Source of the DNA: Leptolyngbyaceae cyanobacterium RU_5_1
GTDB taxonomy: Bacteria; Cyanobacteriota; Cyanobacteriia; Leptolyngbyales; Leptolyngbyaceae
Direction: 5' to 3'
NCBI GenBank assembly: GCA_012034055.1
Contig: JAAUSG010000003.1
Span: 1-64,000, forward strand
Length of the DNA stretch: 64,000 nucleotides
Notes under the pieces: model-generated
Seen by the model: only the letters and a program-made list of their open reading frames with translations
Databases searched by the model: none
What the model was told of the DNA's origin: nothing
Program-made: the position numbers and the translations under genes
Part shown: in pieces, positions 56,285-64,000 of the stretch
Position numbering within the stretch: the first letter of the stretch is position 1
Layout of the letters: each line of letters starts with the position of its first letter

Positions 56285-56629
56285 ATGCGTAACCCCAAGT
56301 TATTCCTCATCCTCTTCTTCGTTACCCTACTCATCGTTGTCTCTGGTGCGTTTCTGGTTACGGCAGGGCGAACGGTTGGACAGTCGATATTTGGCAGGGA
56401 CTTTGCTGAGGGTCAACTAAAAGACTACGTAGCCGCCGTGCTGAAACAGGAAATCAATGGTGCCCGATGTCAGGCAGTGGATACAGACGGAAACGGGTAT
56501 GTCTCTTGTGACTACACTACTACCGCGCAGCCAAACACACCGCGATCGATTGAATGTGCGGCTTGGGGACTGGATGGATTTTTCAACCGGGGCTGCAAAA
56601 CTCGCGTTCCCGGCTTTCCATCCAACTAA
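56285..56629 (+). CDS. Small secreted or membrane-anchored hypothetical protein
   Basis: 114 residues from ATG 56285. This start places a signal/anchor directly at the front (NPKLFLILFFVTLLIVVSGA); the longer frame to 56213 adds an unlikely leader. The exported part has four cysteines in GARCQAVDTDGNGYVSCDYT and ECAAWGLDGFFNRGCKTRVP, which probably form two disulfides. No family is recognised. Confidence 0.55.
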   Translation: MRNPKLFLILFFVTLLIVVSGAFLVTAGRTVGQSIFGRDFAEGQLKDYVAAVLKQEINGARCQAVDTDGNGYVSCDYTTTAQPNTPRSIECAAWGLDGFFNRGCKTRVPGFPSN

Positions 56630-56688
56630 ATTACCGGCGGCAGACGCCTCGTCCCCACTGCCATCGATGCTAAAACTTACGCATTGCG

Positions 56689-57189
56689 CTAACCCTTTGA
56701 CTGATCACCGATACCCTTTACTTGACGCATCAGGCTTGCCATCTCCAGAGCACTCATGGCATAGGTCCAGCCTAGATTGCTCTTAATCCCTGCTCGTTCT
56801 AAGGCTTGCTGCATCGTATCGGTGGTCACAATGCCAAAAATGACGGGAATGCCAGTCTGCAGTCCAGTTGCCGCAATCCCTTTGGAGACCTCAGCCGCAA
56901 CGTAGTCAAAGTGAGGCGTTTGCCCGCGAATGACCGCTCCTAAGCAAATGATGGCATCGTAGCGATCGCTGAGTGCCAGTTGACGAGCGACAAGAGGAAC
57001 CTCAAAGCTGCCAGGCACCCAAGCATAATCAACCTGGCTGCCCTCCGGATTAACATCGACACCATGACGCTTGAGGCAGTCCTGACAGCCTTCCAACAGT
57101 TTGGTTGTAACTAAATCATTAAAGCGACCAATGACGATCGCAAACCGAAACGAGTCGGTGTGAGTGAAAGTACCTTCAAAAACTGCCAT
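56689..57189 (-). CDS. ribH: 6,7-dimethyl-8-ribityllumazine synthase
   Basis: 166 residues from ATG 57189 ([20 protein letters not shown]). This start is preferred over the longer frame to 57219. RibH makes the riboflavin precursor lumazine and forms a 60-subunit shell or pentamers. Conserved segments: [35 protein letters not shown] (substrate loop), [20 protein letters not shown] with the catalytic histidine, and [17 protein letters not shown]. It is encoded downstream of psbZ on the same strand, an order common in cyanobacteria. Confidence 0.95.
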   Translation of the reverse strand: MAVFEGTFTHTDSFRFAIVIGRFNDLVTTKLLEGCQDCLKRHGVDVNPEGSQVDYAWVPGSFEVPLVARQLALSDRYDAIICLGAVIRGQTPHFDYVAAEVSKGIAATGLQTGIPVIFGIVTTDTMQQALERAGIKSNLGWTYAMSALEMASLMRQVKGIGDQSKG

Positions 57190-57296
57190 AGCTGCTAATA
57201 ATAATCCCGTGACCCACACGATTATAGGCTCACGGGACTGGGATAATCTTATTTGCGTTTGTAATGATGGTTAGAAACTGGTTCTAAATGCTCTGT

Positions 57297-57485
57297 TCAC
57301 ACAACCAGGAAGTTCAGTACACCCAGCATAATTACTAGAGCGGCCCAGGTTGCAGAACCTAAGAACACAAAACGACGAGATTGATCCCAGTTTTGAGGGG
57401 TTGCTAGAGCAACGGGTGTACCAACAACCAACACGAAAGACAAGAAAACGAAGGCAGCTAGAATAAGGTCAAACAAGATTGTCAT
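57297..57485 (-). CDS. psbZ: Photosystem II protein PsbZ
   Basis: 62 residues from ATG 57485, which has GGGAG eight bases before it and matches the family start MTILFDLILAAFVFLSFVLV. Two membrane helices are separated by GTPVALATPQNWDQSRRFVF; the second is ATWAALVIMLGVLNFLVV. PsbZ (Ycf9) is a peripheral subunit of the photosystem II core near CP43 in the thylakoid membrane. ribH follows after about 107 bp. Confidence 0.95.
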   Translation of the reverse strand: MTILFDLILAAFVFLSFVLVVGTPVALATPQNWDQSRRFVFLGSATWAALVIMLGVLNFLVV

Positions 57486-59010
57486 GTTTGCATCTCCCAA
57501 TACGGCAATAAAGTAGGTGAGTAGAGTTAACCATTAACCTATCAGAAAATTGAGCCGAAATGTCATTTGTCATCAGTCATTCGTCCTTTGTGACGGAAAT
57601 GGCGAGCGGCAGAGATGAGGAGATGGGGAGGTGGGGAGAACTCTTCGTGTCTCCGTGTCTCCTCTCGCTTCCCCTGACCCTGACCCTTGACCCATGACCA
57701 ACCTCAAGAATCTCATCCTGTGTCACACAACGGCTGATTTCGACACGCTGGGGGCAGCGGTTGGGTTGACGCGTCTGCAGCCAGGAGCACGGATTGTACT
57801 GACGGGTGGGACACACGCTGCAGTCAGGGATTTTTTGGCATTGCACCGGGATGAGTATGCGTTGATTGAACGGCGATCGGTGAATCCAGAGCAGGTGCGA
57901 TCGCTGACGGTCGTAGACACCCAACGTCGTGTTCGATTGGGCAAGGCGGCAGAATGGCTGGATTTGCCGAATGTGGAGATTTCGGTATATGACCATCATC
58001 TCGACCTGGAATCAGATATTCAAGCAACCCACACCCACATTGAAAAGATTGGAGCAACAACTACTCTAGTTGTAGAAATGCTTCAGCAGCGGGGAGTTAC
58101 GCCGACGCCGATTGAAGCAACGGTGATGGCGTTAGGAATTCATGTGGATACCGGGTCGTTGACCTTTGACCATTCCACAGCGCGAGATGCAAAAGCGTTG
58201 GCGTGGCTGATGGAACAGGGAGCCAGTTTACGCGCGATCGCGGACTACATCGACCCTGGCTTGTCTCCTCAGTTACAGCAGCTTTTGACGGAGGCACTGG
58301 AAGCCCTGCAAACTGAAACACTCCAGGGGCATACCCTGGCGTGGGTGCTACTAGAGGTAGACGAGTTTGTTCCTGGGCTGTCGAGTTTAGCTTCGCGCTT
58401 AATTGACCTGACTGAAATCGATGCCCTGCTGCTGGCGGCACGGTATGGTCAGAAGCCTGACGGAGATGGGGATTCGCTCAGCTTGATTGGGCGATCGCGG
58501 ATTGACGATACCGATCTCAACGAACTGTTCAAACCCCTGAGTGGTGGTGGGCATCCCCGTGCTGCCGCTGCAAACCTGCATCAGGTTGATGCTGAGACGA
58601 TCCTGGCAAACCTGGTCAGTCAACTGAAGGCGCAACTCCCCCAGCCGCCAACGGCTAGAGAGTTGATGTCCTCGCCCGTGCGCACCATCCGTCCCGAAAC
58701 GACAATTGACGAAGCCCAGCGTATCCTGCTGCGCTATGGGCACTCCGGACTTTCAGTGGTAGACGCAGATGGTAAACTGGTCGGCGTCATCTCCCGCCGC
58801 GACCTGGATATCGCTCTTCACCACGGCTTCAGCCATGCCCCCGTCAAAGGGTACATGACCACCAACTTGAAGACCATCACCCCAGAAACCCTGCTGCCCG
58901 ACATTGAATCCCTGATGGTAACCTACGACATCGGTCGGTTGCCCGTTTTAGATCAGGGAGATCTGGTTGGGATTGTGACTCGCACGGATGTGCTGCGACA
59001 GCTTCATAGA

Positions 59011-59089
59011 CCGGGGAGCAGGGGGCAGGAAACAGGGGACAAGGGTGTAATTCAAAATTCAAAATTCAAAATTCAAAATTCAAAATTCC
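59011..59089. repeat. In-frame repeat insertion between the CBS and nucleotidyltransferase domains
   Basis: A GGGGAGCAGGGGGCAGG-type run (59011-59044) is followed by five perfect tandem ATTCAAA heptamers (59050-59084). It encodes about 26 residues including [12 protein letters not shown] and has no stop. It sits in the linker between two domains, where extra length is tolerated. Confidence 0.85.
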
Positions 59090-59986
59090 TCACTCTTCTA
59101 CGCCAATGTCTTGTTCCTGAACAGTGGAAGCTGCTTACGCTTGCAGCACAACAGGCGCAGGAGCGAGGCTGGCAGCTTTTTCTGGTGGGGGGAGCGGTGC
59201 GAGATTTACTGCTGGCAACGTTAGAGTCAAGAGCGGACACAACAGGCAAGCTGCTGATTGAAGATATTGATTTAGTCGTAGACGGGTTTCATCGGGCGGC
59301 TGATGTGGGAGCGGGGGTGGAATTGGCGCGATCGCTGCAAGCGCTCTATCCTGAAGCTCGTTTAGAAGTGCATGGCAAATTTCAAACCGCTGCGCTGCTC
59401 TGGCACAACGATCCCACTTTCAAATCCCTTTGGATAGACATCGCCACCGCCCGCACTGAGTTTTATCCTTACCCAGCCGCCAATCCAGAAGTAGAAGCCA
59501 GCTCGATTCAACAAGACCTTTACCGACGAGATTTCACTATCAACGCCCTCGCCGTTCGCTTGACGCCGCCTCGTGCTGGGGAACTACTGGATTTCTTTGG
59601 GGGTGTGTTGGATTTGCAGGCAAATCAGATCCGCGTGCTGCACGCCAACAGCTTCATTGAAGACCCGACCCGCATCTACCGGGCAGTCCGCTTTGCCGTG
59701 CGGCTCGGCTTCCAGATCGATGCCCAAACTGAGGGATACATTCGGCACGCGATCGCAGCGGCATTTATCAGCAGATTCAAACCCGCACCGATCTAAGCTT
59801 CCGTGCTCCTGCCTTACAAACCCGCCTGAAGGCAGAACTCAAATATATCCTGCAGGCCCCCTATTGGAAACCCGCCCTCAAATTCCTGGCAGATCTGGGA
59901 GCCTTACAGTGCATCCATCCCACCCTGACGCCCGATCGCGACCTCTGGCGACAACTCCGACTCGCAGAGCGCTGGCTGAAGTGGAA

Positions 59987-60105
59987 CAGGGGTCAGGAGT
60001 CAGGGGAAGCAAGAGGAGGACACGCAGACACGCAGACACGCAGACACGCAGACACGGAGAAGACTCAATCTTCAATCTTCAATCTTCAATCTTCAATTTC
60101 CCCTC
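59987..60105. repeat. In-frame repeat insertion in the C-terminal RNA-binding part
   Basis: The order is AGGGGTCAGG units, then ACACGCAG x4 plus ACACGGAG (60020-60059), then CAATCTT x4 plus CAATTTC (60066-60100). About 40 codons are added between LAERWLKW and PSAWLLRLEVLLA, without a stop. This is the same composite layout as the insert in crtD. Confidence 0.85.
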
Positions 60106-60586
60106 ATCCCTCTGCCTGGCTCCTCCGGCTTGAAGTCCTCCTCGCCCACTTAGCCCCAGAGTATCGAGGCGGTGTGGCAGAAAATCTGCAGCTACCCGCA
60201 GATAGTATTGAGCGATTAAATCATTTGGGGTTGGCTCAAGCGGAGGTGACCGAAGTTCTACCAAAGCGCCAGACGCCAAGTCAAGTCGTGCAACTGCTGA
60301 GGCAATATGACATGACGATGTTGGTACTGATCGCAATTTGCAGCCACTCCGCACCGCCAACCCTGAGCACGAACTTCCCCCTTCGTAAAACAATTTGGCA
60401 ATACCTGACTCACTGGTCTGCAATCAAATCTCCCCTTGATGGGAGTGACCTGAAGAGATTGGGGTATAAGCCTGGCCCGCGGTTCAGGCAAATTCTGGAT
60501 GCGTTAACAGCAGCGACTCTGGATGGCTTAATTACCAATCGCGCCAGTGCTGAGGCATTCCTTGAACAAGCGTATCCTGAGAAAAC

Positions 60587-60712
60587 CTAGCACTCCGCCC
60601 AGACAGCGAACAAGACAACCAACAAGACCGTGAAGATCGATACGGGCGCGATCGAGGGCGCAGTGTCACAAGCCAGCTTGAATCCATTCTCGATCACTTT
60701 TACAGTACCCAT
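60587..60712 (-). CDS. Possible 41-residue single-helix membrane protein
   Basis: From ATG 60712 the frame reads MGTVKVIENGFKLACDTAPS and IAPVSIFTVLLVVLFAVWAE with a final Cys and TAG at 60589-60587. It has a polar head and one hydrophobic helix like the low-mass thylakoid proteins, and lies 39 bp downstream of the beta-glucosidase gene on the same strand. No ribosome site is evident and I do not recognise the family. Its stop overlaps that of the convergent nucleotidyltransferase gene. Confidence 0.4.
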   Translation of the reverse strand: MGTVKVIENGFKLACDTAPSIAPVSIFTVLLVVLFAVWAEC

Positions 60713-60751
60713 TTCGACGGTAGTTTGGGACTCATCTCCTCGCACCTGATC

Positions 60752-62122
60752 CTAAGCAATCCGATTCTGTCGAATACACTCTGCATACCAGTGAAAGCTG
60801 GACTTGGGAATGCGGCGTTGGGTGCGATAGTCGATGTAGAGAAGACCAAAGCGGCGATCGTAGCCCCACGACCACTCGAAGTTATCCATCAAGCTCCAGA
60901 GAAAGTAGCCCTGGAGTGGATAGCCTTCGGTAACAGCGCGATGAACGGATTTCAGATACTGGCGCAGGTAAAGGATGCGATCGCTGTCCAAAATTTCCCC
61001 CTGAGCGGTCAGCTTATCCTCAGCCGCACAACCATTTTCGGTAATTAACAGCGGTAAATCTGATTTGTCGAGTACCTGTGACACATGCCGTGTGCCCCAG
61101 TACAGCGCCTCTGGCACAATCCACAGCCATGGCATATTCAAGCGTGGATAGCCTGTGGGATAGTCTAAAAACTCATAACCCCGCGCATTATCCACTGCTC
61201 GCACATAGGTGCCCGTATAGATATTCAATCCCAGCGTATCCAAAGGCTGATGGATGATGTCCAGATCACCGTCTTGAATCGTGGGAGCGTCTCTGCCCAA
61301 CTGCTCCAGATACACGGGGCTATATTGACCGGTGAGGGCCGGAAAAATGATGCCGCCATTGGTGCCGCAGGTGTGAAACGCTTTCTGTGCCGCCGCGATG
61401 TCTTCTGGGGACTCTGTAATCGGCACGGTGATGGATGGATTGTCCACCAGTGCGATCGCGCAGGGGCGAGGCGAGGCTGCCCGAATTGCCTGACAGCCCA
61501 TCCCATGAGCCAACAGGGCATGATGTGAGGTTTGCCAAACGTCTTTGCCACGCAACACGCGAGTACCGGGTGCGTGTTGGGGTGTGAGAATGCCGTAGCC
61601 CATGTGGGTAAAGCAGACGATTTCGTTCAGAGTCATCCAGTGGGTGATGCGATCGCCCAGGCGCTCCACGACTGCCGTTGCATAGTCAGCAAAATCTGTT
61701 GCCATCTCCCGACTGCGCCAGGAGCCATACCGTTTCTCCAGTGCTTGCGGACTATCCCAATGAAACAGTGTGGCGTGAGGGGTGATGCCGTTTTCCAGCA
61801 GGCAGTCCACCAGCCGCCGGTAAAAGTCCACACCCGCTTCGTTTACTTGACCCCGTCCATCAGGAATGACCCGTGGCCAGGCAATGCTGAAGCGGTAGTG
61901 CCGAATGCCCAGCTCCACCATCCGCTTCACGTCATCGTTGTAGCGATGGTAATGGTCACAGGCAACGGCACCTGTGTCGCCATTACGGGTTCGCCCCCAG
62001 ATTCCACTAAACACATCCCAAACGCTGGGTTTGCGTCCATCCTCCTGCGCCGCTCCCTCAATCTGGTAAGCCGCCGTTGCCGCTCCCCACAGGAAGCCTT
62101 CTGGAAACTGATAGCTAGTCAT
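60752..62122 (-). CDS. Family 1 beta-glucosidase
   Basis: 456 residues, full length. GH1 enzymes hydrolyse beta-glucosides and beta-galactosides with retention. The N-terminal signature FPEGFLWGAATAAYQIEGAA is intact, the acid/base glutamate is in HWMTLNEIVCFTHMGYG (about 165) and the nucleophile in LPLLITENGCAAEDKL (about 357). The C-terminal YFLWSLMDNFEWSWGYDRRF is typical. It has no signal peptide, so it is cytoplasmic. It might supply galactose or glucose, but galKT is 30 kb away and no linkage is implied. Confidence 0.93.
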   Translation of the reverse strand: MTSYQFPEGFLWGAATAAYQIEGAAQEDGRKPSVWDVFSGIWGRTRNGDTGAVACDHYHRYNDDVKRMVELGIRHYRFSIAWPRVIPDGRGQVNEAGVDFYRRLVDCLLENGITPHATLFHWDSPQALEKRYGSWRSREMATDFADYATAVVERLGDRITHWMTLNEIVCFTHMGYGILTPQHAPGTRVLRGKDVWQTSHHALLAHGMGCQAIRAASPRPCAIALVDNPSITVPITESPEDIAAAQKAFHTCGTNGGIIFPALTGQYSPVYLEQLGRDAPTIQDGDLDIIHQPLDTLGLNIYTGTYVRAVDNARGYEFLDYPTGYPRLNMPWLWIVPEALYWGTRHVSQVLDKSDLPLLITENGCAAEDKLTAQGEILDSDRILYLRQYLKSVHRAVTEGYPLQGYFLWSLMDNFEWSWGYDRRFGLLYIDYRTQRRIPKSSFHWYAECIRQNRIA

Positions 62123-62267
62123 TCAACCAGTCTAAACAAACAAGGTAAATACGGCACGGCTTGGAGTGTTTGCAATCATCTGCATAAGTCCTATCAATTT
62201 GAGCAACTACCAAAAAAGCGCCTACTGATGCAGACGCTTTCAGGATTTTCTCACTTGGAGAGTTTGT

Positions 62268-63218
62268 TTATTTCAGTGCCTCGGCACCGCCGACAACCTC
62301 CAGAATTTCCTGGGTAATCGCGGCTTGACGGGCTTTGTTGTAGGTGAGCGTAAGGGTGCCAATTAGTTGTGCAGCATTGTCGCTGGCGCTGCTCATCGCG
62401 GTCATGCGGGCGGCCAGTTCACTCGCAGATGACTCTTGCAGAGCACGCAGCAACTGGTTGTTGAGGTAGAGCGGCAGGAGCGCATCCAGGATTTGCAGGG
62501 GATCTTGCTCAAAGATCATGTCGGTTGGAAACGCTTGGGGCTGAGTTGGCGTCACCTTCTCTCGTGTCACCTCAAACTGCCCGCCACGAGTCGTTAAGCG
62601 GAAGATCTCGTCGTCGGCATCCTCTAAACCCTGGGGATCTAAAGGTAGAAGGGTTTGGATGACGGGGCGAGAGCTGATCAAGGAAACGAAGCGGGTATAA
62701 ACCAACTCGACCTTATCAACAGCTTCTGACAGGAATAACGCCAGGAGCGCATCCGCAATCTGAGAGGCCTCAGCAGCCGTAGGAATCTGCTCTAAGCCAG
62801 TGTAGGTGGCTTCAATGGGCTGCTCACGACGCTGGAAATATTGAGTTGCTTTGCGGCCAACCAGAATGTACCGGTAGTTCAACCCTTCAGCCTTCAATTC
62901 TTTAGCCCGGTTTTCGGCTCGACGGATGACGTTGGAGTTATAGGCTGCGCAGAGACCGCGATCGCCCGAAATCACCAACAGCCCAACGGTTTTTACGTCC
63001 CGCTTGCGCAGCAGGGGCAAATTGGCTTCCTCAAACCGGAGTCGAGTTTGCAGCCCGTAGAAAACCTGCGCCAGACGGTCTGCAAACGGACGGGTGGCGA
63101 TGACTTGCTCTTGAGCACGACGCACCTTTGCCGCTGCCACAAGACGCATCGCTTGGGTAATCTTTTTCGTGTTTTTGACCGACTGGATGCGATCGCGAAT
63201 GCTTTTCAGGTTTGGCAT
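62268..63218 (-). CDS. atpG: ATP synthase F1 gamma subunit
   Basis: 316 residues. The subunit is the rotating shaft of F1 in the thylakoid enzyme. The N-terminal [20 protein letters not shown] with [16 protein letters not shown] and the C-terminal [20 protein letters not shown] are the coiled-coil ends; [18 protein letters not shown] is also conserved. Residues about 196-235 ([20 protein letters not shown] and following) are the extra segment of cyanobacterial and plastid gamma subunits that limits ATP hydrolysis; the plastid redox cysteines are absent. It follows atpA on the same strand after 83 bp. Confidence 0.97.
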   Translation of the reverse strand: MPNLKSIRDRIQSVKNTKKITQAMRLVAAAKVRRAQEQVIATRPFADRLAQVFYGLQTRLRFEEANLPLLRKRDVKTVGLLVISGDRGLCAAYNSNVIRRAENRAKELKAEGLNYRYILVGRKATQYFQRREQPIEATYTGLEQIPTAAEASQIADALLALFLSEAVDKVELVYTRFVSLISSRPVIQTLLPLDPQGLEDADDEIFRLTTRGGQFEVTREKVTPTQPQAFPTDMIFEQDPLQILDALLPLYLNNQLLRALQESSASELAARMTAMSSASDNAAQLIGTLTLTYNKARQAAITQEILEVVGGAEALK

Positions 63219-63228
63219 AACGTTGTTC

Positions 63229-63300
63229 GATTTTAGATTTTAGATTTTGGATTTTGGATTTTGGAGCAAATCGACAATCTAAAATCCAAAATCCAAAATG
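63229..63300. repeat. Palindromic heptamer repeat between atpA and atpG
   Basis: Heptamers TTTTAGA and TTTTGGA are repeated (63230-63264), and the second half, TCTAAAATCCAAAATCCAAAAT (63278-63299), is their reverse complement. The mRNA can form a stem of about 22 base pairs with a 12-base loop, starting two bases after the atpA stop and ending about ten bases before the atpG start codon. Confidence 0.85.
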
Positions 63301-63301
63301 G

Positions 63302-64000
63302 CTAGGCTGTTGCCAGGAACGTCTTTTTGTACTCGGAGATCGCGCCTTTGAGGGTTTCCTCAGCGTCGGGAGTCAATGCCCGCTCACTGCTGATGGTCGC
63401 GTCATATTTGGATACGCTGGTCGCCAAGTACTCTCGCAGTCCCTTCAGAAAATCAGTCACCTTGTTGACTGGAATGTCATCCAGATAACCGTTAATGCCA
63501 GCGTAAATGGCTGCCACTTGGTCAGATACGGACAGGGGAGAATTTTGGGGTTGCTTGAGAATCTCGCGCAGGCGCTGACCCCGTGACAGTTGGTTTTGGG
63601 TCGCCTTATCCAGGTCAGAGGCGAACTGAGCAAATGCCTGCAGGTCATCGTATTGAGCCAGTTCCAGCTTCACCTTACCGGCAACCTTCTTCATGGCCTT
63701 TGTTTGAGCGGCAGAACCGACTCGTGAGACCGAAATCCCAGGGTTCACTGCTGGACGCAAACCGGAGTTGAATAGGTCAGATGATAGGAAAATCTGACCA
63801 TCGGTAATTGAAATGACGTTGGTGGGAATGTAAGCAGATACGTCGCCCGCTTGAGTTTCCACAATTGGCAGAGCGGTCATACTGCCGCCACCCAGTTCGT
63901 CATTCAGCTTGGCTGCCCGCTCCAGCAGACGAGAGTGGAGGTAGAACACGTCTCCGGGGTATGCTTCACGTCCGGGTGGGCGGCGCAGCAACAGGGACAT
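63302..64000 (-). CDS. atpA: ATP synthase F1 alpha subunit, 3' part only
   Basis: 232 codons are present; the gene continues past the right edge. The nucleotide-binding region is represented by [20 protein letters not shown], then [20 protein letters not shown]; the alpha signature appears as [20 protein letters not shown] with the catalytic-interface arginine. The C-terminal helical domain ([20 protein letters not shown] and on) is complete to the stop. The internal ATG at the edge is not the start. The atpA-atpG order is the normal cyanobacterial one. Confidence 0.97.
   Translation of the reverse strand: MSLLLRRPPGREAYPGDVFYLHSRLLERAAKLNDELGGGSMTALPIVETQAGDVSAYIPTNVISITDGQIFLSSDLFNSGLRPAVNPGISVSRVGSAAQTKAMKKVAGKVKLELAQYDDLQAFAQFASDLDKATQNQLSRGQRLREILKQPQNSPLSVSDQVAAIYAGINGYLDDIPVNKVTDFLKGLREYLATSVSKYDATISSERALTPDAEETLKGAISEYKKTFLATA

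Larger units (their letters stand above)
57694..60590 (+). pseudogene. DHH-CBS-tRNA nucleotidyltransferase/poly(A) polymerase, one frameshift and two repeat insertions
   Basis: The restored gene has about 965 codons. Residues 1-315 are a DHH phosphoesterase-like domain ([44 protein letters not shown]); two CBS domains at about 322-440 ([40 protein letters not shown]) probably bind adenosine ligands; the nucleotidyltransferase head begins [13 protein letters not shown] with metal aspartates in [10 protein letters not shown], then [13 protein letters not shown] and [20 protein letters not shown]. One C is missing after the GCGATCGC at 59749-59756; adding it gives [19 protein letters not shown] and an open frame to 60590. 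Repeats are inserted in frame at 59011-59089 and 59987-60105. The fused DHH-CBS-CCA layout is known in cyanobacteria. The break may be a sequencing error. Confidence 0.85.

Overview
This window is cyanobacterial chromosome. The direct evidence is the very frequent HIP1 octamer GCGATCGC, plus chlB (dark-operative protochlorophyllide reductase), psbZ, a carotenoid desaturase of the CrtD type, cyanobacterial-type atpG with its extra internal segment, a HetZ-family gene and several small cyanobacteria-only families. Abundant tandem heptamer repeats and small inverted-repeat elements fit a filamentous, Leptolyngbya-like lineage, but that placement is a guess.

Layout. 0-3.3 kb: IS630 transposase remnant, a pilus-ATPase-like N-domain protein and a HetZ-related gene in three reading frames. 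3.6-8.1 kb: aspartase, a methyltransferase, a small membrane protein and a membrane-anchored beta-propeller. 8.1-12.8 kb: an accessory locus of an FHA-like membrane protein and a small partner that share a glycine/hydrophobic motif, divergent from a membrane protein with a kinase-like N-lobe, cadherin-like repeats and an SH3b end. 12.8-14.5 kb: two gene remnants joined at a MITE-like repeat, then a histidine phosphatase. 14.7-17.4 kb: response regulator, fabH and plsX. 17.6-22.2 kb: broken phospholipase D, DUF2288, YdcF-like and TPR genes among repeats. 22.3-28.6 kb: intein remnant, TM2 protein, DUF4168, cutA, fabG, chlB, an NRPS remnant and zinc-binding small proteins. 28.8-34.1 kb: galT-galK and two amidohydrolases. 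34.1-40 kb: a large hybrid kinase, a PAS protein and rlmD. 40.4-48.2 kb: a surface-polysaccharide cluster (four glycosyltransferases, an ABC exporter, a methyltransferase). 48.2-50.7 kb: sensor kinase and kinase-like protein. 51.2-57.5 kb: crtD, glgA, S-formylglutathione hydrolase, ribH, psbZ. 57.7-64 kb: a DHH-CBS-tRNA nucleotidyltransferase, beta-glucosidase, atpG and the 3' part of atpA (running off the right edge).

Two window-wide patterns stand out. First, six otherwise conserved genes carry in total eight apparent one-base deletions. All are deletions; three fall at exactly the same place, the C following a GCGATCGC octamer, one is after GCGCGC, and four are in short homopolymers. This looks more like systematic base-calling error than eight independent mutations, so the 'pseudogene' calls for these genes should be treated as provisional. 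Second, composite short tandem repeats that normally sit between genes have inserted in frame, without stop codons, inside crtD (once) and the tRNA nucleotidyltransferase gene (twice).

The most likely candidate for an undescribed system is the 8.1-12.8 kb locus, where adjacent proteins share a matching 19-residue motif at opposite ends, as in amyloid-type or other homotypic signalling pairs. That reading is inference. No CRISPR array, rRNA or tRNA was recognised.
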